Origin: Chara braunii
Lineage: Eukaryota > Streptophyta > Charophyceae > Charales > Characeae
Reading direction: 5' to 3'
Length of the DNA stretch: 64,000 nucleotides
Assembly (NCBI GenBank): GCA_003427395.1
Contig: BFEA01000047.1
Coordinates: 2,884,066 to 2,948,065, forward strand
Shown: positions 43,943 to 53,860 of the stretch, piece after piece
Numbering within the stretch: position 1 is the first letter of the stretch
Layout: each line of letters opens with the position of its first letter
Position numbers and translations under genes: made by a program
Notes under the pieces: model-generated
Databases searched by the model: none
Told to the model about the DNA's origin: nothing
The model's input: the letters and a program-made list of their open reading frames with translations, nothing else

Positions 43943-44003
43943 CGGGGGGGGGGGGGGGAGCGGGGGTGGGGGTTGGGGGGGGGGGGGGGGGGGGGGGGGG
44001 GGA
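43943..44003. repeat. Poly-G tract
   Basis: Nearly uninterrupted G with a few A and T, followed by GA-rich DNA to 44040. It could form a G-quadruplex or reflect assembly trouble. Confidence 0.8.
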
Positions 44004-44639
44004 GGAGGGGGGAGAGAGAGGGGGAGAGAGGGGGAGAGAGTGCCTCAGCACAGCGCAGCCAGGGACAGCACGAAGCCAAGGCTTTGTGGGCGGAAGGAAC
44101 GACAGAGACAAGTGCGCGCAACTCGGGCGGGGGTGGCGGGGCAGGGGGCAGGGGAACGTACCAGTCAGTGTCTGTGGCTGACCATGCATGGGAAGGAAGG
44201 AATTAACCGAGGTGGACAAGTGCGAGGATGGGAAGCTGGTGGGTGGGTGTTAGAGATCAAAAGTTGGGCAGCGACAGGAGGAACATCGCTGCGGCGGAAA
44301 TGTGATGTAAGCGGACAAAGGAATGTGAGAGGAGGACGACGAGGAGGGAAGAGAGAGGAGGGAAGAGAGAGGAGAGGTTCGCATCCCCTACCGCCGGGTT
44401 GGCGCCGTTGGGACATTTCACATCCCCTCCCGCCGGGTTGGCGCCGTTGGGGCATTTTTGAATAAAGTTACTCGCCGTTCATTTGTTTTTACCGAACGAG
44501 ACACCAGCAGTTCATGGGGTGAGCGCGCCAGGAGAAGCTGTGGTCGGCGCGAAAGCGCCACCCACCTCCGGCTACCGGCCGCACATCTCCACTCCATTGC
44601 CTCCCGTTCCTCCCTCCTTCCATTTCCTCCCACCCTCCC

Positions 44640-44800
44640 TTTCCCTTCGCCTCCCGTTTCTTCTCTTTCTTCTTCTTCACCTTCTTCTTCACTTTCTTCT
44701 CCTTCTTCTCTCTATCCTCTGTGTCTGTCTCTTCTCTCTCCCCTCTTCTTACTCATCTCTTTCTGTTCCTCTCCTTCCTCCTCCCCCCCCCCTTTCCCCG
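44640..44800 (+). promoter_or_regulatory. Pyrimidine-rich tract upstream of murA
   Basis: A long CTTCTTC/CTCTCT stretch lies 100-260 bases before the murA ATG. Such Y-patches often sit near plant transcription starts or in leaders. No clear TATA box is seen. Confidence 0.35.
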
Positions 44801-44903
44801 CTCTGTCCGCCCTCTTCTTTACGGAGCCGTGGTTGGCGGCGTCCCGACATAGGGCGGGGCCGTCGTGCTGGGGAGGCCGGCAGGAAGTGGCAGGCAGCCA
44901 GCG

Positions 44904-46030
44904 ATGGACTCTGTCGCTGAAGTCAGGACCGTATCGCTACTGTCTTCTGGTGGTTCGCTGGGACAAGGAAGAAGTGCGGTGGATGACGATGGCGTGAGAC
45001 GGGGTAGGTTCAGTCATCTGGAGCCGACACGTGTGTTCGTCGGGCAATGTGGCGGTAAAGGCGCAAGCAGTGTGCGCCCGCCTATTGGATGTAAGCACGT
45101 GGGTGGAGCAGTTGGGGGAGGTGGGAGAGGAGGAGGAGGAGGAGGGGCCTTCGCCGCCGCGGCCTCGAGGGCTCTGAAAACGCCCCTGCTGACGAGGCAA
45201 TTAGAGAAAGCGAAATCGTTCTTCCCCGACGCATTTCACGCTGGCAAGTCGAGAAGGCGGCCGGCGGCGGGCGGCAAGATATATGGACCACCGTGCCGCC
45301 TAGCCCAGGCAGATGGTGGGGGAGCGGCACCGAGGAGAGAGAGAGGGGGGGGGGTTCCGAGGATGATGGGTCCGCCGCGTGTCGATGCCACGTACAGCAC
45401 CAATCTAGCCAGCACGGCCGACGCCGTCCTCGAGCCGCCGCCGCTACAGGGGGGAAGGAGTGCGCCGCCGCCACAGCACCATCATCAGAATCTTCATCAT
45501 CCTTCGTCTCAGCAGCAGGGCGGCGGCTCTCCCGCGTCGTTTTCGAGCGCGTCGTCGTCAGCGTCCTTGCTGACCGCGGCGCAACAGCCGGCGCTGCTAG
45601 CGGAATGCTTAGAGATAACGGGCGGAGGGGTACTAGAGGGGCATGTGCGCATCAGTGGGGCGAAAAACTCCGCTTTGGCGGTGTTAGCGGGAGCTCTTTG
45701 CTGCGAGGAGCCGTTGATGTTGCGCATGGTGCCCGATCTTCACGACATCAGGAGGATGTTCCAAGTTTTGCAGTCGGTGGGCGCGAAAGTGACGCGTGGA
45801 ATGGACGGCTCCGAGTCTGTCGTCGGGATAGATGCGTCGGGATTGACATCGTCAGAACCCTGTCCGGACACTGTGCGCAAATTGCGTGCTAGCTTCTTCG
45901 TCGTGGGATCGCTGCTTGCCAGACATGGAGAGGCTGTGGTCCCCTTGCCTGGGGGCTGCAACATTGGGGCCAGACCTATCGACCTCCACGTGCGGGGACT
46001 GGAAGCGCTGGGCGCCAGAGTTGATATAAG
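44904..46030 (+). CDS. murA: UDP-N-acetylglucosamine enolpyruvyl transferase (MurA), exon 1
   Basis: MurA catalyses the first committed step of peptidoglycan synthesis, transfer of enolpyruvate from PEP to UDP-GlcNAc. In algae and mosses that keep plastid peptidoglycan the enzyme is nuclear-encoded. From the ATG at 44904 the first 229 residues form a long, low-complexity extension (Gly, Ser, Gln and His runs), plausibly including a plastid transit peptide. MurA homology starts at LEITGGGVLEGHVRISGAKN. The Lys of GAKNSAL (about residue 254) and the catalytic Cys of LPGGCNIGARPIDLH (about residue 352) are both present. Homology stops at LGARVDI, about a third of the way through the enzyme, exactly at AAG/GTGATA, a good phase-2 donor. 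Later exons were not found. Confidence 0.85.
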
Positions 46031-46370
46031 GTGATATGGCCAAAATGACATCATCATTCCTGCTTCTCTGCGGCAACCCCCCACCCCCACCCCCACCCCT
46101 CTAAGAGAAAAAAAAAAAAAAAAAAAAAAGACACCATCATTTTTCCTTTGAGAACACCCGCTTCTCTGATGCAGTCCCCCACCCCCGACCCCCGTACCCC
46201 CTCTCCCTCCCCCTCTTCGCTCTTCCCTGACCCGAAGCGCTGCGCGCCAGAGTTTACATAAGGTGATAGTATGTCAAAAATGGAATCATCATTCCTGTCC
46301 TTCAGAACACCCGCTTCTCTGCTGCAACCCCCCACCCCCGCTCCCCCTCTTCGCTCTTCTTATCTCCAGA
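46002..46370 (+). repeat. Partial tandem duplication of the murA exon 1/intron 1 junction
   Basis: GAAGCGCTG, GCGCCAGAGTT and ATAAGGTGATA of the exon end recur at 46234-46266 with the same donor. The following intron bases (ATCATCATTCCT, GCTTCTCTGC, CCCCCCACCCCC) recur as well. A third partial unit lies at 46128-46230. Confidence 0.75.
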
Positions 46371-46379
46371 GAGAAATTC

Positions 46380-47230
46380 AGAAGAAGGAAAAAGAATCTT
46401 CTGAATATAGACATAATCACCGCCGCTATGCTCAGAACTCGTCGTGTGTCGAAAAGAATCTACGCCACTGCTGTCGCGGCATTCTGACCACAACAATAAA
46501 AGGAAAATAGAAACAAAAAAAGGAGGAATCAATATCGGCTTTCTCGCTGTCATCTGCTCTCCTCTTAGCTTGAAGACAGTGAGTTGTGCTCGTCTCTTGG
46601 AAGAAATAACATCTGCTCTCCTCTTAGCTTGAAGACATTGAGTTGTGTTTCTTGGAAGAAATAACGAACAAGACATCCGTTTGTGTCCGTTATAGGAACA
46701 CCACGTGAGTTAGGGGATGTTGGGGTTGAGTTAGGGGATGTTGGGGTTAAGGTACATTCCCACAAAGGTGATGGTGGCAATGATTTGCGGCTCTGTGATC
46801 GCGACGATGCTGAGAAAGACTTTGAGGATGAAGGAAGGATGAGGACGACATGAGCAAAGAGGAAAAAGCAAAGAAAAGAAAAGAGAAAGGGAAAAAAGAG
46901 GAGAAAAAAAAAGAGAGAAGAAGTTAGAATAGACGGGATATGGCGATGGCGCCCTTTAAACGATATATGTAGAAAGGAAGAAAAAAGAAAGAACGAAGCG
47001 GGAAGACGGGAATGAGAAAGGATGGGGCGATGGACATAAAAAAAAAAGAAAACTCCACCAATAGACGAAGATAGATTAAAAAAAAAGAAGAGGGCAATAT
47101 TGCGATTTTTGGATCGAACAGTAAATGAAAATAGAGAAGAAAGGAAGAAATTGGAGGGTAGTTTTGCAATTGATTGATTGGAACGAGTCCATTGTCCTGT
47201 TCGACACCAATGACTGGGGGTAAGACGGAA
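46380..47230. other. No gene; presumed murA intron
   Basis: Contains a near-duplicate at 46548-46585 and 46608-46640 (CATCTGCTCTCCTCTTAGC). The A-rich part at 46850-47150 has no coding signal. Confidence 0.5.
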
Positions 47231-47237
47231 TGAGTGN

Positions 47238-47294
<57 letters not shown>
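47238..47294. repeat. (GA)n microsatellite with one N
   Basis: GA repeat beginning after an N at 47237. Confidence 0.9.
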
Positions 47295-47297
<3 letters not shown>

Positions 47298-47654
47298 CAC
47301 GCATAATGGAGGGCTAAGAGGAAAAAACGGAGGGTGGAGAAGAGGAGTAAGCGATGAAGCAGGGCAGAGAGAAAAGAACGGAGGGTGCGGGAAGATGAGT
47401 CAGCGATGGAGAAGATAGATTAGAGCAGAAGCAGAGAGGCCAACGCTATTTTGTCGTCCACGTACAGTGTCACAATCCCTTACTGCAAAAAAAAAAGGAA
47501 AGCAAGAAAACAAAAAACAATCCGTTACGGCTCCTGTACAGACACTTCGCCCAGTCCGAAAAGGGAAAAGCTGAAAGACGGCAATGCGGCCAAGTCTAAG
47601 ATAATACTGATAGCTTCAGACTGGATGAAAATCATGAAATGTCTGTGCAGGAGC

Positions 47655-47880
47655 GGTAACTTTTTTTTTTTTTAAGGGCCTTGAGTTCGTACGAACTTCT
47701 TTTTTTTTTTATTTACGTGGAAGGGCCTTGAGTTTTTCAACTTTTTTTTTTTTTACGTGGATGGGCCTTTAGTTCGTACTAATTTTTATTTTATTTTTTT
47801 TACGTGGAAGGGCCTTGAGTTCGTCTAACTTTTTTTTTTTTTTTACGTGGAAGGGCCTTGAGAGTTCGCACTCTTTTCTT
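47655..47880 (+). repeat. ACGTGGAAGGGCCTTGAG minisatellite
   Basis: Five units of about 50 bp combine a T-run with ACGTGGAAGGGCCTTGAGTT. T-run lengths vary between units. Confidence 0.8.
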
Positions 47881-47937
47881 ATAAGAAGTAGCAACGGGTG
47901 GTAAGTTCTAAAATAGGTTTATCTTTTGACCCGACGG

Positions 47938-48100
47938 TAGTATGAGCGAGAGACCCACCCATCGGACCAGTTACGCTTTTAAATACTCAAAGAAAGAATG
48001 AACGAAAAGAGAATGCGACCGTAGTATGAGCGAGAGACCCATCGGACCAGTGACGCTTTTAATTACTCAAAGAAAGAATAAACGAAAAGAGAATGCGAAA
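47938..48100 (+). repeat. 85-bp tandem duplication
   Basis: CGTAGTATGAGCGAGAGACC and AAAGAAAGAATRAACGAAAAG occur twice directly upstream of the U6-like sequence. Confidence 0.8.
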
Positions 48101-48110
48101 TGTAGGGGCA

Positions 48111-48215
48111 GGTCGTTTTGGGGGCATCCGTTCAAATTGGAACGATGGAGAGAAGATAGATGAGCATGTGGCCCCTGCGCAAGGATGACTCGCATAAATC
48201 GAGGAATGGTCCATC
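48111..48215 (+). pseudogene. U6 snRNA-like sequence, plus strand
   Basis: It matches plant U6 from the 5' stem region (GGGGGCATCCG) through AAATTGGAACGAT, GGCCCCTGCGCAAGGATGAC, AAATCGAG and AATGGTCCA. The ACAGAGA box, which pairs with the 5' splice site, reads GGAGAGA here. An extra base splits CATGGCCCC, and no T-run terminator follows. It is most likely a pseudogene. Confidence 0.75.
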
Positions 48216-48269
48216 ACAAAAACAAAATCGTAGGGGCAGGTAGACAACGGGACATCCAATTTTATCGTC

Positions 48270-48740
48270 GTAGGTGACTTACTCCCATCACGTGGATGGC
48301 AGTGGATGCGTCGCTCTTCTCCACGTGAATGCCTTGCTCCATGCACTTGAATGCCTTGGTCCGTCCACGTGGAGTCCTCGTTCCATCCACGTGGAGGTCT
48401 AGGCTCCATCCACGTGGAGGCCTTGCTGCATTCTCCACGTGTATGCCTTGCTCCATCCACGTGGAGGTCTAGGCTCCATCCACGTGGAGGCCTTGCTGCA
48501 TTCTCCATGTGTATGCCTTTGCTCCATCCACGTGGCGGCCATGTCCATCCACGTGGAGGCCTTGCTCCATCCACGTGGCGGCCATGTCCATCCACGTGGA
48601 TGCCTTGCTCCATCCATGTGGAGGCCCTTGCTGGCATTAGCATGGAGGCCTTGCTATCATCCACGTGGATGTTGTGCTCCACCTCAGACAGGGGGTTGGT
48701 GCAGAGTGGACGCCTTGCTGCATGCACGTGGAGGCCTTGC
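48270..48740 (+). repeat. Minisatellite of CACGTG-containing units
   Basis: Units of about 22-30 bp such as CTCCATCCACGTGGAGGCCTTG recur across 470 bp with about 15 CACGTG cores. The palindromic core is a G-box/E-box. Neighbouring units vary in the spacer. Confidence 0.85.
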
Positions 48741-49710
48741 TCTCATTAGCTTGGCTGCCTTGCTATCATCCATGTGGATGTTGTGGTCCATCTCATACAT
48801 GAAGTGGATAGGGGGTTGGTGCAGAAGTATTTTTCGTAATGGTCAATGGCGGTAATTGTGTGCTGCTCGATCGAGCCTGGCGCCGTCGGAGGGACACTGG
48901 GAAGCTTCTGTTGGGCAGGAAGAAAAAAGAACGACGCCGTTGAGGTGAGACTGTGCCGTGGACCCCTACAAGCATAGCTACCTCTCACAATCAAGAGCAT
49001 GCATGTTGCCCCCCGCCAATCATCGGCGGTGAAAGGTGAAATGGAGAGAAGAATATATAGCTTAGTTAAAAAAAAAAAAAAAGGAAGTGTGCCGTGGCCG
49101 ATAGGGCGAGTGTGTGGTATGGAAGAGAGCTAATATGATAGCCAGATGGGCGGTGACGACAACCAACGTCCCCCGTCCGGGCTGGTGGTTGTTTTTTTTG
49201 GTCCTTTTCTGCGTTTGTTTCTCCTCCGTGGCGGCTGGTCTTTTTTTTTTTTTTTTTTTTTTGGTGCGTTTCTTGCCGCCGTCCCGGCTGGTCCTTTTTT
49301 TTTTTGTTTTTTTTGGTCCATTATTTTGTGTGTTTTTCCTCTTTTGTTGTTCCAAATCTGGGCTTCTGGAGTTGCCCTTGCGCGGTTTTCGCGGTGGGCA
49401 ACAGATAGCGGCCGCGGGTGACAAGCCATGGCCTACGTGCTCCTCAAAGCACGGCGGCACGCATGCATTCATTGAACATTACGGAGAAAATGCAATGCCA
49501 TACATCATCGCGTGTCCTCTTTAGTCTCGATACCTATCTACGTACATCAGGAGGAGGATGTTGCAGCATTTTTTGTGTTTTTGTTTTTCTGGCTTTTCCT
49601 ACTGTTTGATGCGAATGATCTTTCTTGCAGCAATTTTGATCTCTGCCGTCCATTTCTCGCCCCCACCATGTGGTGGGAATGAAATGACCAAACGTGAGCG
49701 CTAGACACAG

Positions 49711-49717
<7 letters not shown>

Positions 49718-49787
<70 letters not shown>
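49718..49787. repeat. (GA)n microsatellite
   Basis: About 35 GA units, followed by CTGCTGCTGCTG. Confidence 0.95.
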
Positions 49788-50029
49788 CCTGCTGCTGCTG
49801 CTGACGGCGCCCAGAGGCGCTGGTCCGGCAATCATGAAGTACATAGTTGCATACGTAAGTCTTTTTTTCTTTTCTTTTTCTTTTTGGGCCTGAAGTTGAA
49901 CCTGCGCCGTTGTTATTGAATATCAGCATTGCCAGCGTACTGCGTACCTCTATCAGTGTCAGTGTCCTTCTCTCGTCTGGCGGTTCCTTTTCAAAGGAAA
50001 ACGTCATGGGCCACCAAATACACTGTGTA

Positions 50030-50560
50030 CATGTCAGATCTGCGACGATGTACACATATATCTCCGGCAATGTACACATAGACCTCAGTATTGAACACGT
50101 AGGGCTTCAATGAAATCACAGTGTACACGTTGAGCTTCGAAATGTACTCGTAGCCTAGGCTGCCAGAGGGGCCCGGGACCACTTGCCCGGCCGGGCCAAA
50201 AAAATAAAAGTTTTAAAATAAGAAAATATATTTTTTTTGTTTTAATAATGTAGAGGTTTCAATGTTACCCTGAGGCAAGGAAGTTGTCAAGTTTATTTCT
50301 CCACGTTTTTCTTGCGATTGTTTTTTTTATCTCGCTGGGAGCCTCCCTCGTCCTTGCACGGCCGGGCCGCCCGGCAAAACAAGGTGACGCGGGCGGCCCG
50401 GCTGGTAGCCTAGCTCGTAGCCAATCGCCCTGACATTGTACACTTAGGCCTCTGATGATGCACATGTGGACTTCTTACAATGTACACGTTGAGCACCGAC
50501 AGTGTTCAAGTAGCCAATTACCTCCGACATTGTACACGTAGGCCGCCGACGATTTAGTAC
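50030..50560 (+). repeat. Degenerate minisatellite, ATGTACACGTAGGCC units
   Basis: About ten roughly 30-bp units carry GTACACGT or close variants. The hAT-like copy c splits the array. Confidence 0.7.
50155..50413. mobile_element. hAT-like MITE, copy c (GGCCGGGC arms)
   Basis: The 8-bp duplication CTCGTAGC is perfect (50147-50154 and 50414-50421). Termini are CTAGGCTGCCAG and, inward from the right, CTAGGCTACCAG. Arms are built of GGCCGGGC/GCCCGG. The core has ACCCTGAGGCAAGGAAGTTG and AAGTTTATTTCTCCA, a diverged form of the core in copies a and b. Confidence 0.85.
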
Positions 50561-50639
50561 ATGGTATATACATATATGTACATTCTCTCATAATATTCGT
50601 TATCAAGTGCTTGTTTTAGCTCCTCGGCATCAACCTCTC

Positions 50640-51530
50640 TCTCTCTCTCGCTCTCGCTCTCTTTTTTTTTCTTGTCTCTTCCTCCTTCCCTCTGTCTTTC
50701 GTCGTTAGCTCTGGGAGGATGTCAACCATTGGGAGTTACTGTCTTAACTGTGTTTTGGAGCTTTGTAAGGAGGATAGATCATATGGGATTGTTCCTGTGT
50801 CCCAGGTTTTTGGAGCATATATATATATATATGTGACGATATATTTCGTGGACTGTGAAGGTACCCTTTTTTATTTTTTTTTGGGGGGGGAACCCTTTGG
50901 AACTTTTTCAAGTCTGAACTTTTCCTTAACGAGGTCAGGTCATCTGGGGCGTTATTGTGTCCAAGTGTTGTGGAACTCCGGGTAAAAGTCCAAGAAAGGG
51001 AAAATGCCAAAAGAGGAATAAACTGGGAATGTGAACGTGAAAAATGTGAAACTCCAGAAAAAAGTGGGAAGTCAGAAACGAGTTAGCGGCTAAAGTTCTG
51101 TCCTTAACATTTTGATTAAAACACCAGTTCACTCGAGCGAGCCGAAGTTGACGAAGCTGCTTCTTTTTTTTTTTTTTTTTTTTTTTTATTGAACTCGTCT
51201 GATTATGATGTAATTGAGGCCGGGGACCTCACAACTCAACCGGGAGACTGAGAGCAGTACGCTGCTTCTTCGCTTACGCCCCTGGTAGGCGACTCTACCT
51301 TTCGAGTGAACAAACTTCCATTCGGAGTTGCAGCTAAGATAATCTCGACTTGAGAGCCAACTCAACAAAACTAACAGATGCTCTACAGACTAAACCACCT
51401 AAAATCTGACTAACTATTCAGCCGAAGACGGCTAGCAGATCTGTCTGACGCAGTGGAGACAAGTCTACCTTTCAAAGTTGGTGTACCTTAGGCAATAGAA
51501 AAGGAAAAAGTATTCAGCCTAAGTCGGCTA
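50640..51530. other. No gene; low-complexity and repeat-derived
   Basis: CT and T tracts lie at 50640-50680 and 51163-51187. On the minus strand near 51240-51210, GGTTGAGTTGTGAGGTCCCC recurs from the NUMT region (52005-52028) in inverse orientation. No coding signal. Confidence 0.4.
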
Positions 51531-51533
51531 GCA

Positions 51534-51706
51534 GGGGCGAGGTCCCACTAGCAAAGACGATTGGATTGGATTGACTGCCTGCATCAGCACGTGTTTGTGG
51601 AGACGTGCAGAAAATCGAGATTGAACTGCTTTTCTGCACCTCTGCTTAACTAACACGTCCAGATTCAGAGCTTAATCCAACCCTCTTTGCTAGTGGGACC
51701 TGGCCC
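51534..51706. mobile_element. Tourist-like MITE 6
   Basis: GGGGCGAGGTCCCACTAGC is inverted at the right as GCTAGTGGGACCTGGCCCC. The interior (GCAGAAAATCGAGATTGAAC, TTTTCTGCACCTCTG) matches the element at 41606. Confidence 0.75.
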
Positions 51707-51942
51707 CAGGTCTGTCTGACCCAGTGGAGACCAAGTATTAAGGCGCGCTAGCCTGCAACAACTGGGACTTTTCATAGTTCCCTTCCGCCGTGACTACTGG
51801 CCCAGCTTCTGATTGGAAGCCTCTTCGAAAAAAAAGGAAAAGAAAAAAAAGAAGCCTCTTACTACCTTGTATACCGGTAAGAGCTCAACTTAAAGTCGGG
51901 TTATAACTGGCAACCGGTAGTGGTTTAAGCCGCCGGCTGAAA

Positions 51943-52316
51943 AAAGAACAACGACGCATTGGGTGGATGCCTCGGTATTGAGAGGGAATGCCGGGATAAC
52001 TCCGGGTTGAATTGTGAGGTCCCTGGCCTCGGTTCGTTCGTGTCGTTCATAAATGGAAGAGACGGTTTAAAAAAAAAAATAAAAAAAATAAAGAACGAAA
52101 GGAATGGAAAGCGAAACGCCATGCAGAGAAGCTCTAGAGGAAGCTCTCTTTGATCCATGGACTTTGCCATTGGGAAACCGCAGAAAAAGTTTGGCTTACC
52201 GAATCGAAACATCTTAAGTAGCGAAAGGAAAGTTTCACTTAACGAACTGAAACATCTGAGTTGCTCAACCGCGATTCCGTTGGTACTGGCGAGCGAACGA
52301 GGATCTTCGAGGGGTT
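51943..52316 (+). pseudogene. Nuclear fragment resembling mitochondrial LSU rRNA 5' domain
   Basis: AACAACGACGCATTGGGTGGATGCCTCGG resembles the 5' end of organelle LSU rRNA. Farther on, TTGGGAAACCGC, AACTGAAACATCTGAG, CGCGATTCCGT and ACTGGCGAGCGAACGAGGA follow the order of the LSU 5' domain (bacterial counterpart: AACTGAAACATCTAAG then AGCGGCGAGCGAACGGGGA). An A-rich insertion lies between the two blocks. It is a nuclear copy of organelle DNA or a reverse-transcribed rRNA. Confidence 0.65.
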
Positions 52317-52344
52317 TGTCAGCTCGATGCACATTTATGAGCAA

Positions 52345-52351
52345 GGGGGGA

Positions 52352-52384
<33 letters not shown>
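52345..52384. repeat. Poly-G tract
   Basis: About 35 consecutive G bases. Confidence 0.9.
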
Positions 52385-52385
<1 letters not shown>

Positions 52386-52420
52386 AGAAGAAGAAAGGGA
52401 ACGTTTGTTGAGAAGATTCA

Positions 52421-52544
52421 GGGTACACTTACACTGGCACTTTACGAAATGCATCTGACTGGAATTACGACTGGATGGGGGGATGAATCTGAGTGCAATC
52501 GAGTCCAGAGCTTGGTCCAAAAAGTCCCTTGTGTGAGTAGGCCC
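52421..52544. mobile_element. Harbinger-like MITE with GGGTACAC ends
   Basis: A 124-bp foldback is flanked by TCA on both sides. Ends are GGGTACACTTACACTGG and, inward from the right, GGGCCTACTCACACAAGG. Confidence 0.75.
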
Positions 52545-53206
52545 TCAGACGGTTGGTACGTTTGCCATGAGCACGACAGCGAATGAGTGACTGATCCGTT
52601 TCCCTCTGTCTGTTGTCTCTGCCCGTGAGTGCCGCTCTCTGAAGAATGGAGGCCCCCCCTCCCCTCCCCCGGCGCTCTCACCCTACTCCCTGACCACCGG
52701 CGATCAGGGCGGTGGGCCAACATGCATCCCCTTGATTGTGAGAGGTTGCTGTGCTTGCAGGGGTCCCTTGTTTAGGCTTAGGAGTAGTGGTTGGTAGGTA
52801 GGTAGGTAGTGAAGGTGAAATTGAGAGAAGAATATTGCGCAGTTGAAAGGAAAAAAGGAAGAAAGAACGGAGATATCGACAGTATGATAGGTGGGTATTT
52901 AGGGTGGTGGATTCTATTTCTGGTCAGTACCCTACGTGTGTACGTCCACGTTGTCAGAGAACGTTCACATTTTGGTAGTGTCCACGTCTGGGTGCACAGG
53001 ATTGGAACTGTATATCTTCACACCCTCTGCCTGTGCTCGTGCCCTCATGCGTCGTTATATTCTCTCCTCTGTGGATCACAGGGCCATCCATTTGTTTTCT
53101 TTGTTTTCAACTTTTCACTATATATTTTGGTTCAACTAAGACATGACCACCGTAATTCACTTCGGATTGCGAGCAGCTATTACATTAAATGTACTCTCGC
53201 CTTCAC

Positions 53207-53306
53207 TTTCGTTTCTCGAGTTATGCACATGTCATCCTTGCGCAGGGGCCATGCTAAAATCATCATTCTCTGTATCGTTCCAATTTTAACGTATGTTCCG
53301 GAGGAC
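53207..53306 (-). pseudogene. U6 snRNA-like sequence, minus strand
   Basis: The minus strand reads GTCCTCCGGAACATACG, then AAAATTGGAACGATACAGAGA with the ACAGAGA box intact. A 6-8 base insertion (TGATGATT) precedes TAGCATGGCCCC. TGCGCAAGGATGACATG and a degraded tail follow. The insertion falls in the U4/U6-pairing part, so it is probably a pseudogene. Confidence 0.75.
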
Positions 53307-53329
53307 TGTCTCCGCTTTCGATTTCCTCT

Positions 53330-53430
53330 TTCTTTTTTCTTTTTCTTTCTTTCTTTCTCTCTCTTTCTCTCTCTCTCTTTTTTTTCTCTCACCAGTTTCT
53401 CTTTTCTTTTTTTATTTTTTACCTTTCTTC
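53330..53430. repeat. Pyrimidine microsatellite (CT/T-rich)
   Basis: Mixed TTTC and CTCT repeats next to the U6-like copy. Confidence 0.7.
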
Positions 53431-53454
53431 ATCTGGGTGTCGGCCGAATGTTAC

Positions 53455-53571
53455 AGGCGTTAGATCTGAGGTACCGGACAAGTCATGAGCTCGAATCCTC
53501 TACTTGTTCCGAACTCGAAGCTGATACAGCGGATAGGGCATGAGTTCGAATCCCTTTGTCGCGACGGAGAT

Positions 53572-53580
<9 letters not shown>
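53455..53580 (+). repeat. tRNA-like B-box duplication
   Basis: GAGCTCGAATCC and GAGTTCGAATCCC lie 50 bases apart, each like a Pol III B box, and the second is followed by a T-run. No foldable tRNA is evident. It may be a tRNA-derived SINE remnant. Confidence 0.35.
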
Positions 53581-53602
<22 letters not shown>

Positions 53603-53753
53603 CAAAGGGCGACGGCCTTGAGATATTATCATTGACCTGACCGGCCCGAAGCAATTCATTAGTAGTTGGTTTTACTTTACTCGTCAAGTTCCATCATCTG
53701 GATTCGAACACAGGTCTGCATTTCAACAGGTCATGGGTGTACCGCTTCAGCTA

Positions 53754-53857
53754 CAGTCTTCCCCCGAATGCAACGTACGGTTATTATAGCTGAATTTGGT
53801 GACCTTTCAGTCTAAATTCGGCTATAATGACCGTACGTTGTATTCGGGGGAAGACTG
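53754..53857. mobile_element. Tc1/mariner-like MITE
   Basis: A 104-bp near-perfect hairpin begins CAGTCTTCCCCCGAATGC and ends in its inverse, flanked by TA on both sides. TA duplication and CAGT ends fit Stowaway-type MITEs. Confidence 0.75.
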
Positions 53858-53860
53858 TAG

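Noticed and set aside
48270-48740. Array looks CRISPR-like because repeats of near-constant length alternate with variable bases.
   Set aside because: Units are a degenerate minisatellite without unique spacers, and the sequence is eukaryotic.
53690-53762. Minus-strand tRNA-like sequence with GTTCGAATCC.
   Set aside because: No consistent cloverleaf could be drawn; acceptor and D stems do not pair.
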